Below are positions 19,288 to 28,113 of a stretch of DNA of 64,000 nt, in pieces. Made by a program: the position numbers and the translations under genes. The stretch's first letter is position 1. The number at the start of each line of letters is the position of its first letter. The notes below the pieces were generated by a model. The model saw only the letters and a list, made by a program, of their open reading frames with translations. It did no database searches and was not told the origin of the DNA. Source of the stretch: JAJYBV01 sp021812265 (GTDB taxonomy: Bacteria; Chloroflexota; Ktedonobacteria; Ktedonobacterales; JACDGC01); the NCBI GenBank assembly GCA_027459525.1, contig DAIDIC010000210.1, positions 1 to 64,000 of the forward strand. The letters are read 5' to 3'.

Positions 19288-20613
19288 TTATATATCTCCC
19301 AAGCCTTCAACAGAATCCGGAGGAGCGGAAGCGCCTGATTCTTCACGCTCTATTTCTCCAACTACAGATAATTCTTCAGGGGCAAGACCAACACCCTGTA
19401 GCTCTAGCTGCCGGCGTTTATTGGGAACGATTCCCTGTGGCCTTAGTATAATCATTAACAGCAGAATCAAACCAAAAATTAAAAATTTGGTCGTGTTCAA
19501 ATTGAAGCTAACCAAAAAGTGAAATGGATTAGCGGGGTTAGCCAGCGCAATATTTGTTTGTAGCATAGTGCTGATAGTTGATATAACATAGACATCAATA
19601 AAGCGTAATAAAATGGCGCCAAGTATAACACCGGGTATACTGCCGATGCCGCCAAGCACAATCATAATCAGCACAGATATAGACACCTGGAACGAAAACT
19701 GATCGTAGCTGATACTGGATGTCATAACACCGTTAAATACACCGCCGATACCGCCGATAGCCGCGCCTAAACCAAACGCCATCAGCTTAATACGCACCAA
19801 ATTTACACCGGACGCCGAAGCGGCAAGTTCATCTTCGCGGATTGCAATCCAGGCTCTGCCAATACTCGAATTGCGCAATAAAATATTAAACATAACAATC
19901 AATATAATGACTGCCAATGTTAAATAATAAAACGCCGAAAAATCCAGCGGGTTGCCAAAATCTACTTGGCCAAATGGGGTGTTAATAACCGGAGCGGGAG
20001 GCACCTGAAACCCTAATGCGCCATAAAAAAACGGCACATCTTTAATGACAATCGGCACAATTTCACCAAAACCCAGCGTTACAATTGCCAAATAATCTCC
20101 GCGCAGCCGCAATGTCGGCGCTCCAAGCAGCACACCCATAAAGCCGGCAATAAGCGCCGCCAGCGGAATAGCCGCCCAAAAAGAAATCGCCGGAATCGTT
20201 ACAACTTGGCTGTGGATATTGCGGATAATGCCGCTGGTGGCAAACGCAACAGTATAAGAACCGATGACAAAAAACGCCACATATCCCAAATCCAGCAGGC
20301 CGGCATACCCCACCACAATATTTAAACCCAGCGCCAACATAACATATATGCCGCACAAAATAGCGTCTAACAACAACACATTAGGGGCAAAATACGTTGG
20401 ATCCAGAAAATTAGACGATAAACTGAGGAGCTGCGGCAAAAACAGCGCAACAAGCCCCCAAAAAATTCCGGCGCGCCAACCGGTTAGATACCAACTGAGT
20501 GAACGATTCAAAAATTTTGTATTATTAAGAAAATCACCGATTTTTTTGCCTAAACCAAGCGATTTCAATGGGTTTTGCATTTTCTGCTGAAAATGAGAAG
20601 GTGAAGCAGACAT
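19288..20613 (-). CDS. livM: branched-chain amino-acid ABC transporter permease LivM
   Basis: A 441-residue permease, longer than the usual 300-350. It has an N-terminal cytoplasmic segment of about 45 residues and an acidic C-terminal tail of about 45 residues (beginning RRQLELQGVGLAPEE) on either side of the core. The core has the LivM features LNIVVGYAGLLDLGYVAFF and the EAA-like IREDELAASASGVN loop that docks with the ATPases. It lies between livH and livG. Confidence 0.92.
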   Translation of the reverse strand: MSASPSHFQQKMQNPLKSLGLGKKIGDFLNNTKFLNRSLSWYLTGWRAGIFWGLVALFLPQLLSLSSNFLDPTYFAPNVLLLDAILCGIYVMLALGLNIVVGYAGLLDLGYVAFFVIGSYTVAFATSGIIRNIHSQVVTIPAISFWAAIPLAALIAGFMGVLLGAPTLRLRGDYLAIVTLGFGEIVPIVIKDVPFFYGALGFQVPPAPVINTPFGQVDFGNPLDFSAFYYLTLAVIILIVMFNILLRNSSIGRAWIAIREDELAASASGVNLVRIKLMAFGLGAAIGGIGGVFNGVMTSSISYDQFSFQVSISVLIMIVLGGIGSIPGVILGAILLRFIDVYVISTISTMLQTNIALANPANPFHFLVSFNLNTTKFLIFGLILLLMIILRPQGIVPNKRRQLELQGVGLAPEELSVVGEIEREESGASAPPDSVEGLGDI

Positions 20614-20629
20614 TGCGTAATACTTCCTT

Positions 20630-21571
20630 TCAAACCTTATCCGGTACTTGTTGCCCCAGCAGCCCGGATGGACGCAAGGCTAACACCAGAACCAAAATAG
20701 CAAAAACGACAGCGTCACTCAGATCGCTGCCATTCGGCAGATAATTTGTAGCTAAGGCTTTAATGACGCCAATAAGAAAACCGCCGGCCATAGCTCCGGT
20801 AATATTTCCGATACCGCCTAACACCGCCGCAGTAAATGCAATCAGACCGAGTTCAAACCCAACATTATAGGCATATACAGGAATCACAAGGCTGTAAAAA
20901 ACTCCGGCAACCCCAGCCAACACACCACCCACAAGAAACGCAAACGATATCGTTTGGTTAATATCCACACCCATCAGCGCCGCAGCTTCGGGATCTTGCG
21001 CAGTAGCGCGCATTGCCTTACCCATTTTAGTCGACCGCACCAACATATTTAGACCATACATTAAGCCAACGGTTAAAACCACGACAACTACATCAATATA
21101 TTGAATAGTTACATCTCCCAAAACGATACCACCGTTTGGAAAAAAGTCTGGGTAAGAAATACCGGAAGCGCCAAGCCATAATTCTGCAATGTTTTCCAAA
21201 ATAAATGAAACGCCAATAGCCGCAATAAGCGGCGCAAGGCGAGGAGCTTTTCGAAGCGGACGATAAGCCAGCCGTTCAATAACGACGTTTAGGGTTCCCG
21301 AAACGACCGCGCCAATAACAATCATCAATAACAGCAGGCCGATAAGGGTAAACCCATACACTGCAGTGGAAACATGCATAGAATTCAGCACAACCAACGT
21401 AATAGCGGTACTCCACATAAAGACATCGCCATGCGCAAAATTGATCAATTCTACAATCCCATACACAATAGTGTACCCAAGGGCAACCAAAGCGTAAACC
21501 GCGCCTAAAGTTATGCCATTGACCATTGTTTGTATGAATATACCCGATGAAGTTGAGGCAAGGACAATCAT
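20630..21571 (-). CDS. livH: branched-chain amino-acid ABC transporter permease LivH
   Basis: A 313-residue permease with about eight helices. It has the LivH motifs GAVYALVALGYTIVYGIVELINFAHGD near the N-terminus (abbreviated: GAVYALVALGYT, LINFAHGD) and the docking loop AQDPEAAALMGVD. It precedes livM by 16 bp. Its own leader is separated from livK by about 940 bp holding a dispersed repeat and a transposase remnant. Confidence 0.92.
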   Translation of the reverse strand: MIVLASTSSGIFIQTMVNGITLGAVYALVALGYTIVYGIVELINFAHGDVFMWSTAITLVVLNSMHVSTAVYGFTLIGLLLLMIVIGAVVSGTLNVVIERLAYRPLRKAPRLAPLIAAIGVSFILENIAELWLGASGISYPDFFPNGGIVLGDVTIQYIDVVVVVLTVGLMYGLNMLVRSTKMGKAMRATAQDPEAAALMGVDINQTISFAFLVGGVLAGVAGVFYSLVIPVYAYNVGFELGLIAFTAAVLGGIGNITGAMAGGFLIGVIKALATNYLPNGSDLSDAVVFAILVLVLALRPSGLLGQQVPDKV

Positions 21572-21844
21572 ATCTACTCCCTGTCTAATTATAAGTTTTT
21601 AAAGCAATCGCTATTACCCATTGAAAGTATTTTTCACTTGTTTTACGGTGAAACAGCCAACAAACGCAAACATCTGTAAATGATTGCCGTTTCTAGAGTA
21701 TTTTTGCTTTCTCAACACCAGCAAATGATTTAACGAAAGATACATTGCTTTGCATAAGATGAATCTTATATTAAGATTGAGTATGCCTGATTTTAAAATA
21801 TTCGTCAAGATACCTGCCATTTCAAAAAACCAAAATATCTTTTT

Positions 21845-21982
21845 TAGGACTTTCGCTTGAAAGAGCAGCGCATGGTTTCTCGTATCTGCAACAAAAGGAA
21901 ATCTGGGGCCACCCCAGAACCCCGTACAAGGGGATCCGCCCCTTGTACATCCCCGATTTTCCATGCTGCAGCAAAAGTCCTG
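21845..21982 (+). repeat. dispersed terminal-inverted-repeat element, copy B
   Basis: Same family as copy A: T-AGGACTTTCGCT at the left, AGCAAAAGTCCT-G at the right (one mismatch), with internal CTGGGG/CCCCAG and GTACAAGGGG/CCCCTTGTAC stems. The flanks TTTTT (21840-21844) and TTCTT (21983-21987) look like a 5-bp duplication with one change. It lies between livK and livH. Confidence 0.85.
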
Positions 21983-22138
21983 TTCTTATATCTGTGTGGT
22001 CTTTGACACGCGCCAAACACGTACCACATTCATATATTCATTGAATAATTTACCAATACATTGGTTTTCTTATTGATGCTGACAAAGCAAACGCCACAGC
22101 GCAAAAATATATTTCCGCAATTATGTCGCTGTAGCAAA

Positions 22139-22182
22139 GCAGCGCTTTCACTGAATTGAGATAGTGCAGGTGAAAGCGCCGC
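22139..22182. repeat. long hairpin between livH and the TnpB remnant
   Basis: GCAGCGCTTTCAC (22139-22151) pairs with GTGAAAGCGCCGC (22170-22182), about 13 bp with one G-T. It has no T-run. It is either a terminator for the livK side or a leftover end hairpin of the degraded IS605-type element whose tnpB fragment lies about 115 bp away. Confidence 0.45.
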
Positions 22183-22298
22183 TACTCAGTATGCTAAACG
22201 CCATACAGCGTTAAGCGCCATATAGTATCCTTTAGTATGGACAAATATGCCCAAGGTTAGGTTCGCCTTATTGAAGGGCAGGCTGACTACAACAGCCA

Positions 22299-22502
22299 CT
22301 ACGCGCTGGCCTTACGGCGAACACGCTGCATGCGCTTGTCCTGATGGCGATCAGGCAATGGCAAGAAATGCAGACGAAGGAGGCAAGACGCCACTCCATC
22401 CACGAATGCGTCGGGAGCATACCGGCGCAAAATATTGTACGCCCCATTGACATCCGCATTGAGCAGGGTTCCAGTGGCTAAGCGGAAGACCTTGCAGAGT
22501 TT
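22299..22502 (-). pseudogene. TnpB (IS200/IS605 family) C-terminal remnant
   Basis: The minus strand from 22502 to the TAG at 22299 encodes 67 residues without a start codon. They begin KLCKVFRLATGTLLNADVNG and continue AYNILRRYAPDAF, the hallmark last RuvC-like motif of TnpB proteins (catalytic Asp in NADVNGAYN). TnpB is the RNA-guided nuclease of IS200/IS605 transposons and the ancestor of Cas12. Everything N-terminal is missing, and the fragment begins directly after the livK stop, so it is a dead relic left by insertion or deletion. The preceding in-frame codon is TGA. Confidence 0.85.
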
Positions 22503-22507
22503 TCAAA

Positions 22508-23812
22508 CTACAGAGTGCTTGTGTCAATCTGTGTTTCAAATACCCACTGTTTTGTCTTGGGGTCTGCATAGTAAATGCTATAGAATTTTGAACCTTTGTT
22601 GTCACCATTGGAATCAAATGAAATTGTTCCGGTTACACCATTATAAGTCAAACCAGCAATCTCATCACGCACCGCAGATCGAGTAACAGGTTTGCCGGCG
22701 CTGATCAAATCTTTGATAGCAGTAATTTCAATCATTGCCGCATCATATGCCATAGCGCTGTATGGAATCGGAGCTGCGCCAAATTTTGCAGTATACTGCT
22801 GAACAAATGTTTGAGCAACTGTGTTGGTTTTTGCAAGTGTGCTGATATCCGGAGCTGCGACTGTGCCAGAAACATTGAACGCATCAGCGCCGCCTTGGGT
22901 TATCCACGAAGGATCGTCGGCAATACCGTCGCCGCCAACCCATGGGATACTGGAACCGCCGGCTTTATCTACCTGGGCCTTCAGCTGAGGAGCGCCATTA
23001 GAGGTAACGCCGCCATAGAAGATAACTCCAGGATGCGCATTAACAATATTTTGAGCAAGTGTTGGGAAAGTGCTGGCTTGGCTTAACGAAATGGACTGAC
23101 GTGTGCCAACAGTTTTGCCGCCGTCTTGCTGGAAATATTGTGTGAAGAAGTTCGCTAAACCTACGCCATATGCTTCGTTATCATCGATAACAAATGCAGT
23201 TGTGGCGTTGATTGGCGCGGATGTCGCAATTTTTGCGTCCAATTTGCCTTGGTCAATATCATTGCCGCATACACGGAAATAATAATCCGGTTTACCTGCC
23301 GGGTGCAGGGTGTTAAAGTCAAATCCATTCGCCGCAGCATACTGCTGAAGGGTAAGACCAGGATTTGTGTTTGAAGGGCTGATTAATGTCAAACCATAGC
23401 GGTTGGCAACCGGAATTTCTGCGCCGGCAACATTGCTGTTGAACGGCCCAACTACGCCCATAACACTGGCGTTATTTGCCAACGCTACAATATTGTTTGC
23501 GCCAGTTGTAGGATCGTGTGTGCCGGTTGTTGTGCTTACGTCATTTTCACTCAGAAACGTTAATGTATATCCATTTCCCAGATTGGCGTTTTGTGACACG
23601 GCTAACTGCACACCATTTTGTGTGGGAACACCATCACCTGCGTCTGTCCCAGTAACGGGCAACTCGGAAGCGATAATCAGATTCTTAGGTCCGCTGGATC
23701 CGCTGTTTGTCGATCCGCCGCACGCTGCAAGGCTAATAGCCATAACAGCAATCGCTGCAACAGAAAACTGAGCAAATCCGCGCACGAACTTCGAAAATTG
23801 CTTTTGCTGCAT
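22508..23812 (-). CDS. livK: branched-chain amino-acid ABC transporter substrate-binding lipoprotein
   Basis: A 434-residue periplasmic-binding-type protein (peripla_BP_6 / Leu-Ile-Val receptor), attached to the membrane by a lipid. The signal peptide ends in the lipobox LAAC with Cys31, followed by a Gly/Ser-rich linker. Recognisable parts are VMGVVGPFNSNVAGAEIPVAN and FVIDDNEAYG in the two lobes. The ATG at 23812 has AAGGAG about 11 bases upstream. It delivers the ligand to LivHMGF, encoded downstream on the same strand beyond the inserted DNA. Confidence 0.92.
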   Translation of the reverse strand: MQQKQFSKFVRGFAQFSVAAIAVMAISLAACGGSTNSGSSGPKNLIIASELPVTGTDAGDGVPTQNGVQLAVSQNANLGNGYTLTFLSENDVSTTTGTHDPTTGANNIVALANNASVMGVVGPFNSNVAGAEIPVANRYGLTLISPSNTNPGLTLQQYAAANGFDFNTLHPAGKPDYYFRVCGNDIDQGKLDAKIATSAPINATTAFVIDDNEAYGVGLANFFTQYFQQDGGKTVGTRQSISLSQASTFPTLAQNIVNAHPGVIFYGGVTSNGAPQLKAQVDKAGGSSIPWVGGDGIADDPSWITQGGADAFNVSGTVAAPDISTLAKTNTVAQTFVQQYTAKFGAAPIPYSAMAYDAAMIEITAIKDLISAGKPVTRSAVRDEIAGLTYNGVTGTISFDSNGDNKGSKFYSIYYADPKTKQWVFETQIDTSTL

Positions 23813-24196
23813 AACTGCATGCACTCCTTAAGATTAATGTGCATCACAGGAAAACCTTTTTCCTATGAATACACGGCGCTTGATTGAACATAATACAATC
23901 AGGCCGCTTATGACTTATATACGCAATTTTTCGGCAAAATCACACAAAACTTTAACAAATTTATTGATCACATGGTTAATCAGACTCATTTTTTTGATAT
24001 ATCAGAAAAAACGCCGGCATGAATGGACCCAAAAATCATCGTTATATCATGCGGATAAAAGCTTTGCAGCAGCGCATTTGCCTGGGTTTGGCTCAATCTT
24101 TACTGGGCGCAGGCAAACAGTTTTGGGGGAAATAATGTTTGGAGATGTTACGCTGAATTTGTTTTAAACCTGTTTTTATAAAGTGGCAAAAGCAAC
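23813..24196. other. gene-less region upstream of livK
   Basis: About 380 bp, AT-rich, with no frame having a ribosome site and no convincing promoter pair that I can place. It must hold the livK promoter. Confidence 0.4.
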
Positions 24197-24229
24197 AAAA
24201 AAGCCTGCGCAACAAGCGCCATGCTTTTT
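24197..24229 (-). terminator. Rho-independent terminator (bidirectional look)
   Basis: On the minus strand GCATGGCGC-TTGTT-GCGCAGGC is followed by TTTTTT, 45-75 bp after the stop of the 130-residue membrane protein gene. A run of five T on the plus side makes it symmetrical. Confidence 0.7.
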
Positions 24230-24273
24230 GCGTATTCGGATACGTCTCTAAAAATAGCCGCTATTTTAGTTAC

Positions 24274-24666
24274 TCAGTTTGACAACATCTGTTGCTGAGG
24301 AGGCTGTCCTTTAAAAATTCGGTTATAGTGCTCCCCCACTATCGAAATAGGGAAAACCCTCAACAAGTTAAGGGCAAGCACAGCAATAGCAAGCCAATCA
24401 AAGGCTGCGTCGGCAGGTAACCCAATTGCCGGGCCTATAAACGGTATAACATTGGCAAATAATTCAACCGCAAGGTCTCCGGAAAACAGCAAGACAATCA
24501 TGGCAAGAATAGCGCCGACAAAAAAAATCTTGCGAAAAATTGAAACTCTGCCGTCTTTCATTAACGCGCCAGTCAGACGAAACGTTTTCCCTAAATGAAA
24601 TATCAACGCAAGGGGATTTGGCTGTTTAGCCGTCAGTTCTTGGTGTGGATTGGATGGCGCAGACAT
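24274..24666 (-). CDS. small membrane protein, possibly DUF1232 (YkvA)-like
   Basis: A 130-residue protein with a polar N-terminus and two helices (about residues 46-70 and 85-105). The segment VSIFRKIFFVGAILAMIVLL followed by NVIPFIGPAIGLPADAAFDWLAI loosely resembles the DUF1232 pattern of a helix, a proline-rich loop and an acidic helix, but the usual DD is absent. GGAGAG lies about 8 bases before the ATG at 24666. Function unknown; the family call is weak, but the gene itself looks real and has its own terminator. Confidence 0.6.
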   Translation of the reverse strand: MSAPSNPHQELTAKQPNPLALIFHLGKTFRLTGALMKDGRVSIFRKIFFVGAILAMIVLLFSGDLAVELFANVIPFIGPAIGLPADAAFDWLAIAVLALNLLRVFPISIVGEHYNRIFKGQPPQQQMLSN

Positions 24667-24961
24667 ATTATTCTCTCCATCAAAAAAATCTGAGTGTAAA
24701 TCTCTAATAATTAAAAATATAGCGCTCCGTTAAGTATACCACCAAAACTTTCGCCAGTTATTTCTGATAGGCTATCACTACAAAAAACGCCGAGCAATGT
24801 CCTACTACAACAGCCTGCCTGTAATATTGAATACATGAAGGCATACAGAAAAAAACAGATCAAAGGCTTTATCAGAATATAGCATTCCCCCCAAAATAAT
24901 ACAATAGTATGCAGGTATTATAAACGATTATGTGCCTTATCTCACACCATAGCAGTGAAAT

Positions 24962-24991
24962 TTGCTCTTAGCGCAATCTGTGGTATATACT
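24962..24991 (+). promoter_or_regulatory. sigma-70-type promoter for rplI
   Basis: TTGCTC (24962-24967), an 18-bp spacer, then TATACT (24986-24991), about 100 bp before the rplI start. The 295 bp before it, back to the divergent gene, show nothing else. Confidence 0.5.
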
Positions 24992-25091
24992 GTCCAAGAC
25001 GGTTTATGAAATTTTCGTTTAGCCTCATAGTACAATAGCGCGTTTTATTCGCGTTTTCCATGCAATTGAAAGGACCTTTTATTCGGCCGAT

Positions 25092-25550
25092 ATGAAAGTA
25101 ATTCTCCTAGAAGAAGTTCCCGGTCTTGGAAAAGCCGGTGAAGTTAAAAATGTCGCAGACGGTTACGCCCGCAATTATCTGTTACCCCGCAATATGGTTA
25201 CTGCTGCAACCTCAAACGCTCTTTCCAATCTGCAGGATCGTGTAGCTCTTGAAAATCGCCGCAGAGAAAAATTATTGGCAGATCTTCAAAGCCTTACCGA
25301 TCGACTAAACAGCGTTTCTTTAAAATTTGCCGTTCGTGTTGGGAAAGATAACCAACTGTACGGTTCAGTTACCAATCAAGATATTGCCGACGCGCTCCGC
25401 GAACAAGAAAAAATTATTGTGGATCGCCGCTCCATTACGTTGCGCGAATCCATCCGCAGATTAGGTGAATATAAGGTTCCTGTGCGGTTGGGCAATACTT
25501 TTGAACCACAATTAACAGTGGTTATTGTTCAAGAGGCCACAACAAAGTAA
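25092..25550 (+). CDS. rplI: 50S ribosomal protein L9
   Basis: Ribosomal protein L9, 152 residues, of normal length. The N-terminal rRNA-binding domain opens MKVILLEEVPGLGKAGEVKNV with the conserved DGYARNYLLPRNMV, followed by the long central helix and the C-terminal domain (LYGSVTNQDIADAL). AAAGGA lies some 15 bases upstream of the ATG. It stands alone here rather than with rpsF/ssb/rpsR as in many bacteria, and is convergent with the next gene, the two stops being 14 bp apart. Confidence 0.96.
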   Translation: MKVILLEEVPGLGKAGEVKNVADGYARNYLLPRNMVTAATSNALSNLQDRVALENRRREKLLADLQSLTDRLNSVSLKFAVRVGKDNQLYGSVTNQDIADALREQEKIIVDRRSITLRESIRRLGEYKVPVRLGNTFEPQLTVVIVQEATTK

Positions 25551-25564
25551 GCGTTGGCTGTGTT

Positions 25565-26248
25565 TCATCGCGCAATCTGTGGAATAGTGTGATGGAAATA
25601 TGAGGCAATTAATGCCGCAACACGAACTTCATATCCTTTCATAAGGTGTTCGGCGCGCGGCACAGTTGTTTGTGTTTTTTGAGATGGATTTTGTTGTATC
25701 CACTGCTCTAATTTATATGGCGGGCACACCTCGTCATTTTCCCCAGATAGCAGCAAGCAGGGGATAGCAATTTGCCTTGCCAATGATTGCTGCAGCCGAA
25801 ATATCGGCGGGCTGACGGCCGCCACAGCCGCTACAGATGGATCTGCTGCGGCGTATACTAACGCCACAGCGGCGCCAAACGCATGCCCGGCAATAGCTAC
25901 TTTGGAAGAATCTACCTGCGGCTGTGAACGCAACCATAACACCGCCGCAGCAATATCAAATAACTCCAGACGGCCATCAGTATATGCGCCTCCGCTAGGC
26001 GGCGCGCCCCGAAAGTTAAATCGAAGCACAGACCAGCCGGCTTTCACCAACTCGCGCTGTAACGCCTGCGTCAGCGGATCATTCATATCATTTACCAGCG
26101 GTTGCGGGTGGCATAACACTACTGCTGGGCCGGAAACAGCCGCGCTTGTTTGCGATGCGCCATTTGCAGGGGTCCATTCACCCGCCAGCCGAACACCATT
26201 GGGATCGAGAGATGTAAAAAAAACTTGCTGCGACTGTATCGCTGACAT
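25565..26248 (-). CDS. alpha/beta-hydrolase-fold protein with altered nucleophile
   Basis: A 227-residue protein close to the dienelactone-hydrolase-like group (CHPQP near residue 46, LRFNFRGAPPSGG oxyanion region near 75-87, PCLLLSGENDEVCPP acid loop, RAEHLMKGYE histidine). The nucleophile elbow reads AIAGHAFGAAVAL, so position 123 is Ala where the family has Ser in GxSxG; the acid and histidine are kept. If the read is right the protein cannot act as a classic serine hydrolase. I prefer the ATG at 26248; the frame extends to 26269. Confidence 0.7.
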   Translation of the reverse strand: MSAIQSQQVFFTSLDPNGVRLAGEWTPANGASQTSAAVSGPAVVLCHPQPLVNDMNDPLTQALQRELVKAGWSVLRFNFRGAPPSGGAYTDGRLELFDIAAAVLWLRSQPQVDSSKVAIAGHAFGAAVALVYAAADPSVAAVAAVSPPIFRLQQSLARQIAIPCLLLSGENDEVCPPYKLEQWIQQNPSQKTQTTVPRAEHLMKGYEVRVAALIASYFHHTIPQIAR

Positions 26249-26544
26249 ATCAATGCACCTGCCGCACAAAAATTATGCTATAAAATTGCGCTATTCCATA
26301 CAATAAACTTATTGGCAGCAATCTCAATTGCAATTATCTTTGCTGCCGGCGCAGTATTTTTCCGCAACATTGCGAAAGATTAAAAAGAAAACACTAGCCT
26401 ATATTGTACCTCATATTCCGCCAATCTGATCGCCTGTTTTGCCAAGAATAGCCGGCAAAGTAGAGATTCAACTGGTATTCTTGCAAAATTAGGATAGCGC
26501 ATAGAAAATCAAGGTAAACTCTCAAATTTTGTTTCATGAGACAT
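26249..26544. other. gene-less region
   Basis: Upstream of the alpha/beta-hydrolase gene. No frame with a ribosome site and no repeat or RNA-like structure recognised. Confidence 0.4.
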
Positions 26545-26574
26545 AAAAAACAGCCTGTTCTGCATTGAACAGGC
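26545..26574 (-). terminator. Rho-independent terminator
   Basis: On the minus strand GCCTGTTC-AATGCA-GAACAGGC is followed by TGTTTTTT. It is about 200 bp beyond the stop of the 131-residue hypothetical gene, the only upstream gene on that strand. Confidence 0.75.
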
Positions 26575-26773
26575 CTAAATTAGATATTTACCGGCAAATA
26601 CAGCTGCTTGCTGTGTATGTGTTTGATAAACTTCAGCAAAATATTTCATACATAGTGTATAGTTCTCAGATGATCCCGTAAAGACGCGGCCCCTTTAAGA
26701 TATGTACATGCAAGGGATTGTATCGGACAATGAGAACCAAAAATCCACTATGGCTTTTCGCTTATGCGGAATA

Positions 26774-27169
26774 TTAATTCGCTGGCTTCGGAGGCGGTCT
26801 CTCCATTTGTGCGTTGCCGGTAGTTTTGTTATATACCGCAGCAATATCTGTATGCATTGTTGAAAGTGGGTTTTGTTCACCAATCATAAAATGCAGCAAA
26901 AGCATTTCGCGCTGAGGATTTCGCAATAGACCGCGATTTTTTCGGTAGTTATCATGCCCATCTGCGATAATTTGTTTTTGCGCCTCGCCGCCGGCGCCGG
27001 TGTCTTTCGATTTAATTTTTATCTGACGATTATAATTTTTAACATATTTAGACTGCATTTGCTGCTCAACAGCTTGTGTTCGTGAAATCAGCATCGGTTC
27101 CTGAATCGTGCCTTCTCCTGCCCGGTATTGTGTAAACCCCGATAACTCTGAGCTTTTGACTGGATTCAT
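26774..27169 (-). CDS. hypothetical basic protein
   Basis: A 131-residue protein that I do not recognise. It is polar, rich in Lys, Arg, Gln and Asn, with no membrane segment or signal peptide, and ends in a proline-rich tail (MERPPPKPAN). GAGG lies about 8 bases before the ATG at 27169 and a good terminator follows, which argues for a real gene. There is no functional clue from neighbours. Confidence 0.5.
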   Translation of the reverse strand: MNPVKSSELSGFTQYRAGEGTIQEPMLISRTQAVEQQMQSKYVKNYNRQIKIKSKDTGAGGEAQKQIIADGHDNYRKNRGLLRNPQREMLLLHFMIGEQNPLSTMHTDIAAVYNKTTGNAQMERPPPKPAN

Positions 27170-27461
27170 ATACCAAACCTCTTTTCGTTAACACTCTTCA
27201 TCAAACTTCGACCTGCGGATACCTCTAACTTCAGTTATAGGGAGGAAGCAGATCTTCCTTATATATTTGTCTGTTAAAGTTTTTCTTCCGGTAGTTGTAT
27301 TCCGGATGTCTTGTATACATACATCGACAGGTTTACACAAGCCAATACAGCCCAAAAGTCCTTAATATCGCCATCCAAAGGTACTGAGCATAGTTATACA
27401 ATATATTTGCTGTCACATCCTATAAAATAGTTCAACAGCTGAATATTGACCGCAAAAAATC
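27170..27461. other. gene-less region upstream of the pilin-like gene
   Basis: About 290 bp between divergent genes. No coding frame or structured element recognised. Confidence 0.4.
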
Positions 27462-27490
27462 TTGTAGACACAAAAAGAATCTGTTACAAT
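27462..27490 (+). promoter_or_regulatory. sigma-70-type promoter for the pilin-like gene
   Basis: TTGTAG (27462-27467), a 17-bp spacer and TACAAT (27485-27490), 72 bp before the start codon of the small pilin-like gene. Confidence 0.55.
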
Positions 27491-27562
27491 ACGATCGAGA
27501 CAGCAGTTTTCCGATTTTGCGGTTCACCAAAACCGCTCAACGGAATATCCGGGAGGAAGAAA

Positions 27563-27706
27563 ATGGCGCAGCAGCCTGCTCAAAAACAATTCCATAAAAT
27601 CAGCGTTTTGGAATACATTTTAATCGTTGCCATCATCGCCGTATTTTGCGCCGGTGTATTTATTGTTATATATCCATCAATTTCCAACATCATCTCTGTT
27701 TTTTAG
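27563..27706 (+). CDS. Flp-like type IVb pilin candidate
   Basis: A 47-residue protein with a basic N-terminus and one long hydrophobic helix that begins KISVLEYILIVAIIAV. The Glu-Tyr pair (Glu17-Tyr18) at the start of the helix is the hallmark of Flp pilins, the major subunit of Tad pili. The usual Gly before the processed residue is absent: counting back from Glu17 as position +5, the -1 residue is Lys12. GGGAGGAAG precedes the ATG at 27563 and a good promoter lies upstream. It is about 490 bp before the Tad locus on the same strand. Confidence 0.55.
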   Translation: MAQQPAQKQFHKISVLEYILIVAIIAVFCAGVFIVIYPSISNIISVF

Positions 27707-27712
27707 GTCATT

Positions 27713-27864
27713 GACAAAAACGTAGCCACTCGCTTGTTCACTGCGCACACATAGCATCCTGCGCCAATAAAGTGAAATCTGGAAACATCCAGGCCTCAAT
27801 CTCCGCGCAAAGGGCCAACAATGTATGCATTTTTGATGCAGTGCAGCAAGCGAGTGTTTTTGTC
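27713..27864 (+). ncRNA. structured intergenic element between the pilin-like gene and the tad operon
   Basis: A 152-bp segment starting 7 bases after the pilin-like stop. Its ends pair: GACAAAAA with TTTTTGTC and CACTCGCTTG (27727-27736) with CAAGCGAGTG (27847-27856), separated by a short bulge. Inside I find hairpins TTCACT/AGTGAA with GCGCA/TGCGC nested, CTGGA/TCCAG, GGCC/GGCC and TGCAT/ATGCA. The outer stem is followed by TTTTTGTC, so it could end a transcript. It might be a small RNA, a 3'-UTR regulator or an elaborate terminator; no known family was recognised. Confidence 0.45.
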
Positions 27865-27976
27865 TGTATATATTGTTTATTTCAATGCAATTCTTTGGAT
27901 TTAAACCCATAAATATGGAGTTCCGCACCGTCTCTTCTCAACATTTCCTCATACATCTCCGCCAAAAACATATTTT

Positions 27977-28113
27977 CAGGACTTTCGCTGCAGCATGGAA
28001 CATCGGGGATGTACAAGGGGCGCCGCCTCTTGTACGGGGTTCTGGGGTGTCCCCAGACCTTCCTTTGCTGCAGATGCAAGAACCATGCGCTGCTCTTTCA
28101 AGCGAATGTCCTA
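27977..28113 (-). repeat. dispersed terminal-inverted-repeat element, copy C
   Basis: Inverted relative to copy A: C-AGGACTTTCGCT at the left and AGCGAATGTCCT-A at the right (one mismatch). It is flanked by an exact 5-bp duplication ATTTT (27972-27976 and 28114-28118) and sits in the leader of cpaB, 87 bp before its start. Confidence 0.85.

Noticed and set aside
22351..22617. 88-codon minus-strand frame overlapping the livK end
   Set aside because: It overlaps livK in another frame; the biologically meaningful frame at this place is the TnpB remnant, which has no start codon.
24971..25581. CGCAATCTGTGG seen twice around rplI
   Set aside because: One copy is in the promoter region and the other in the coding end of the alpha/beta hydrolase; with only two short copies, chance is the simplest explanation.
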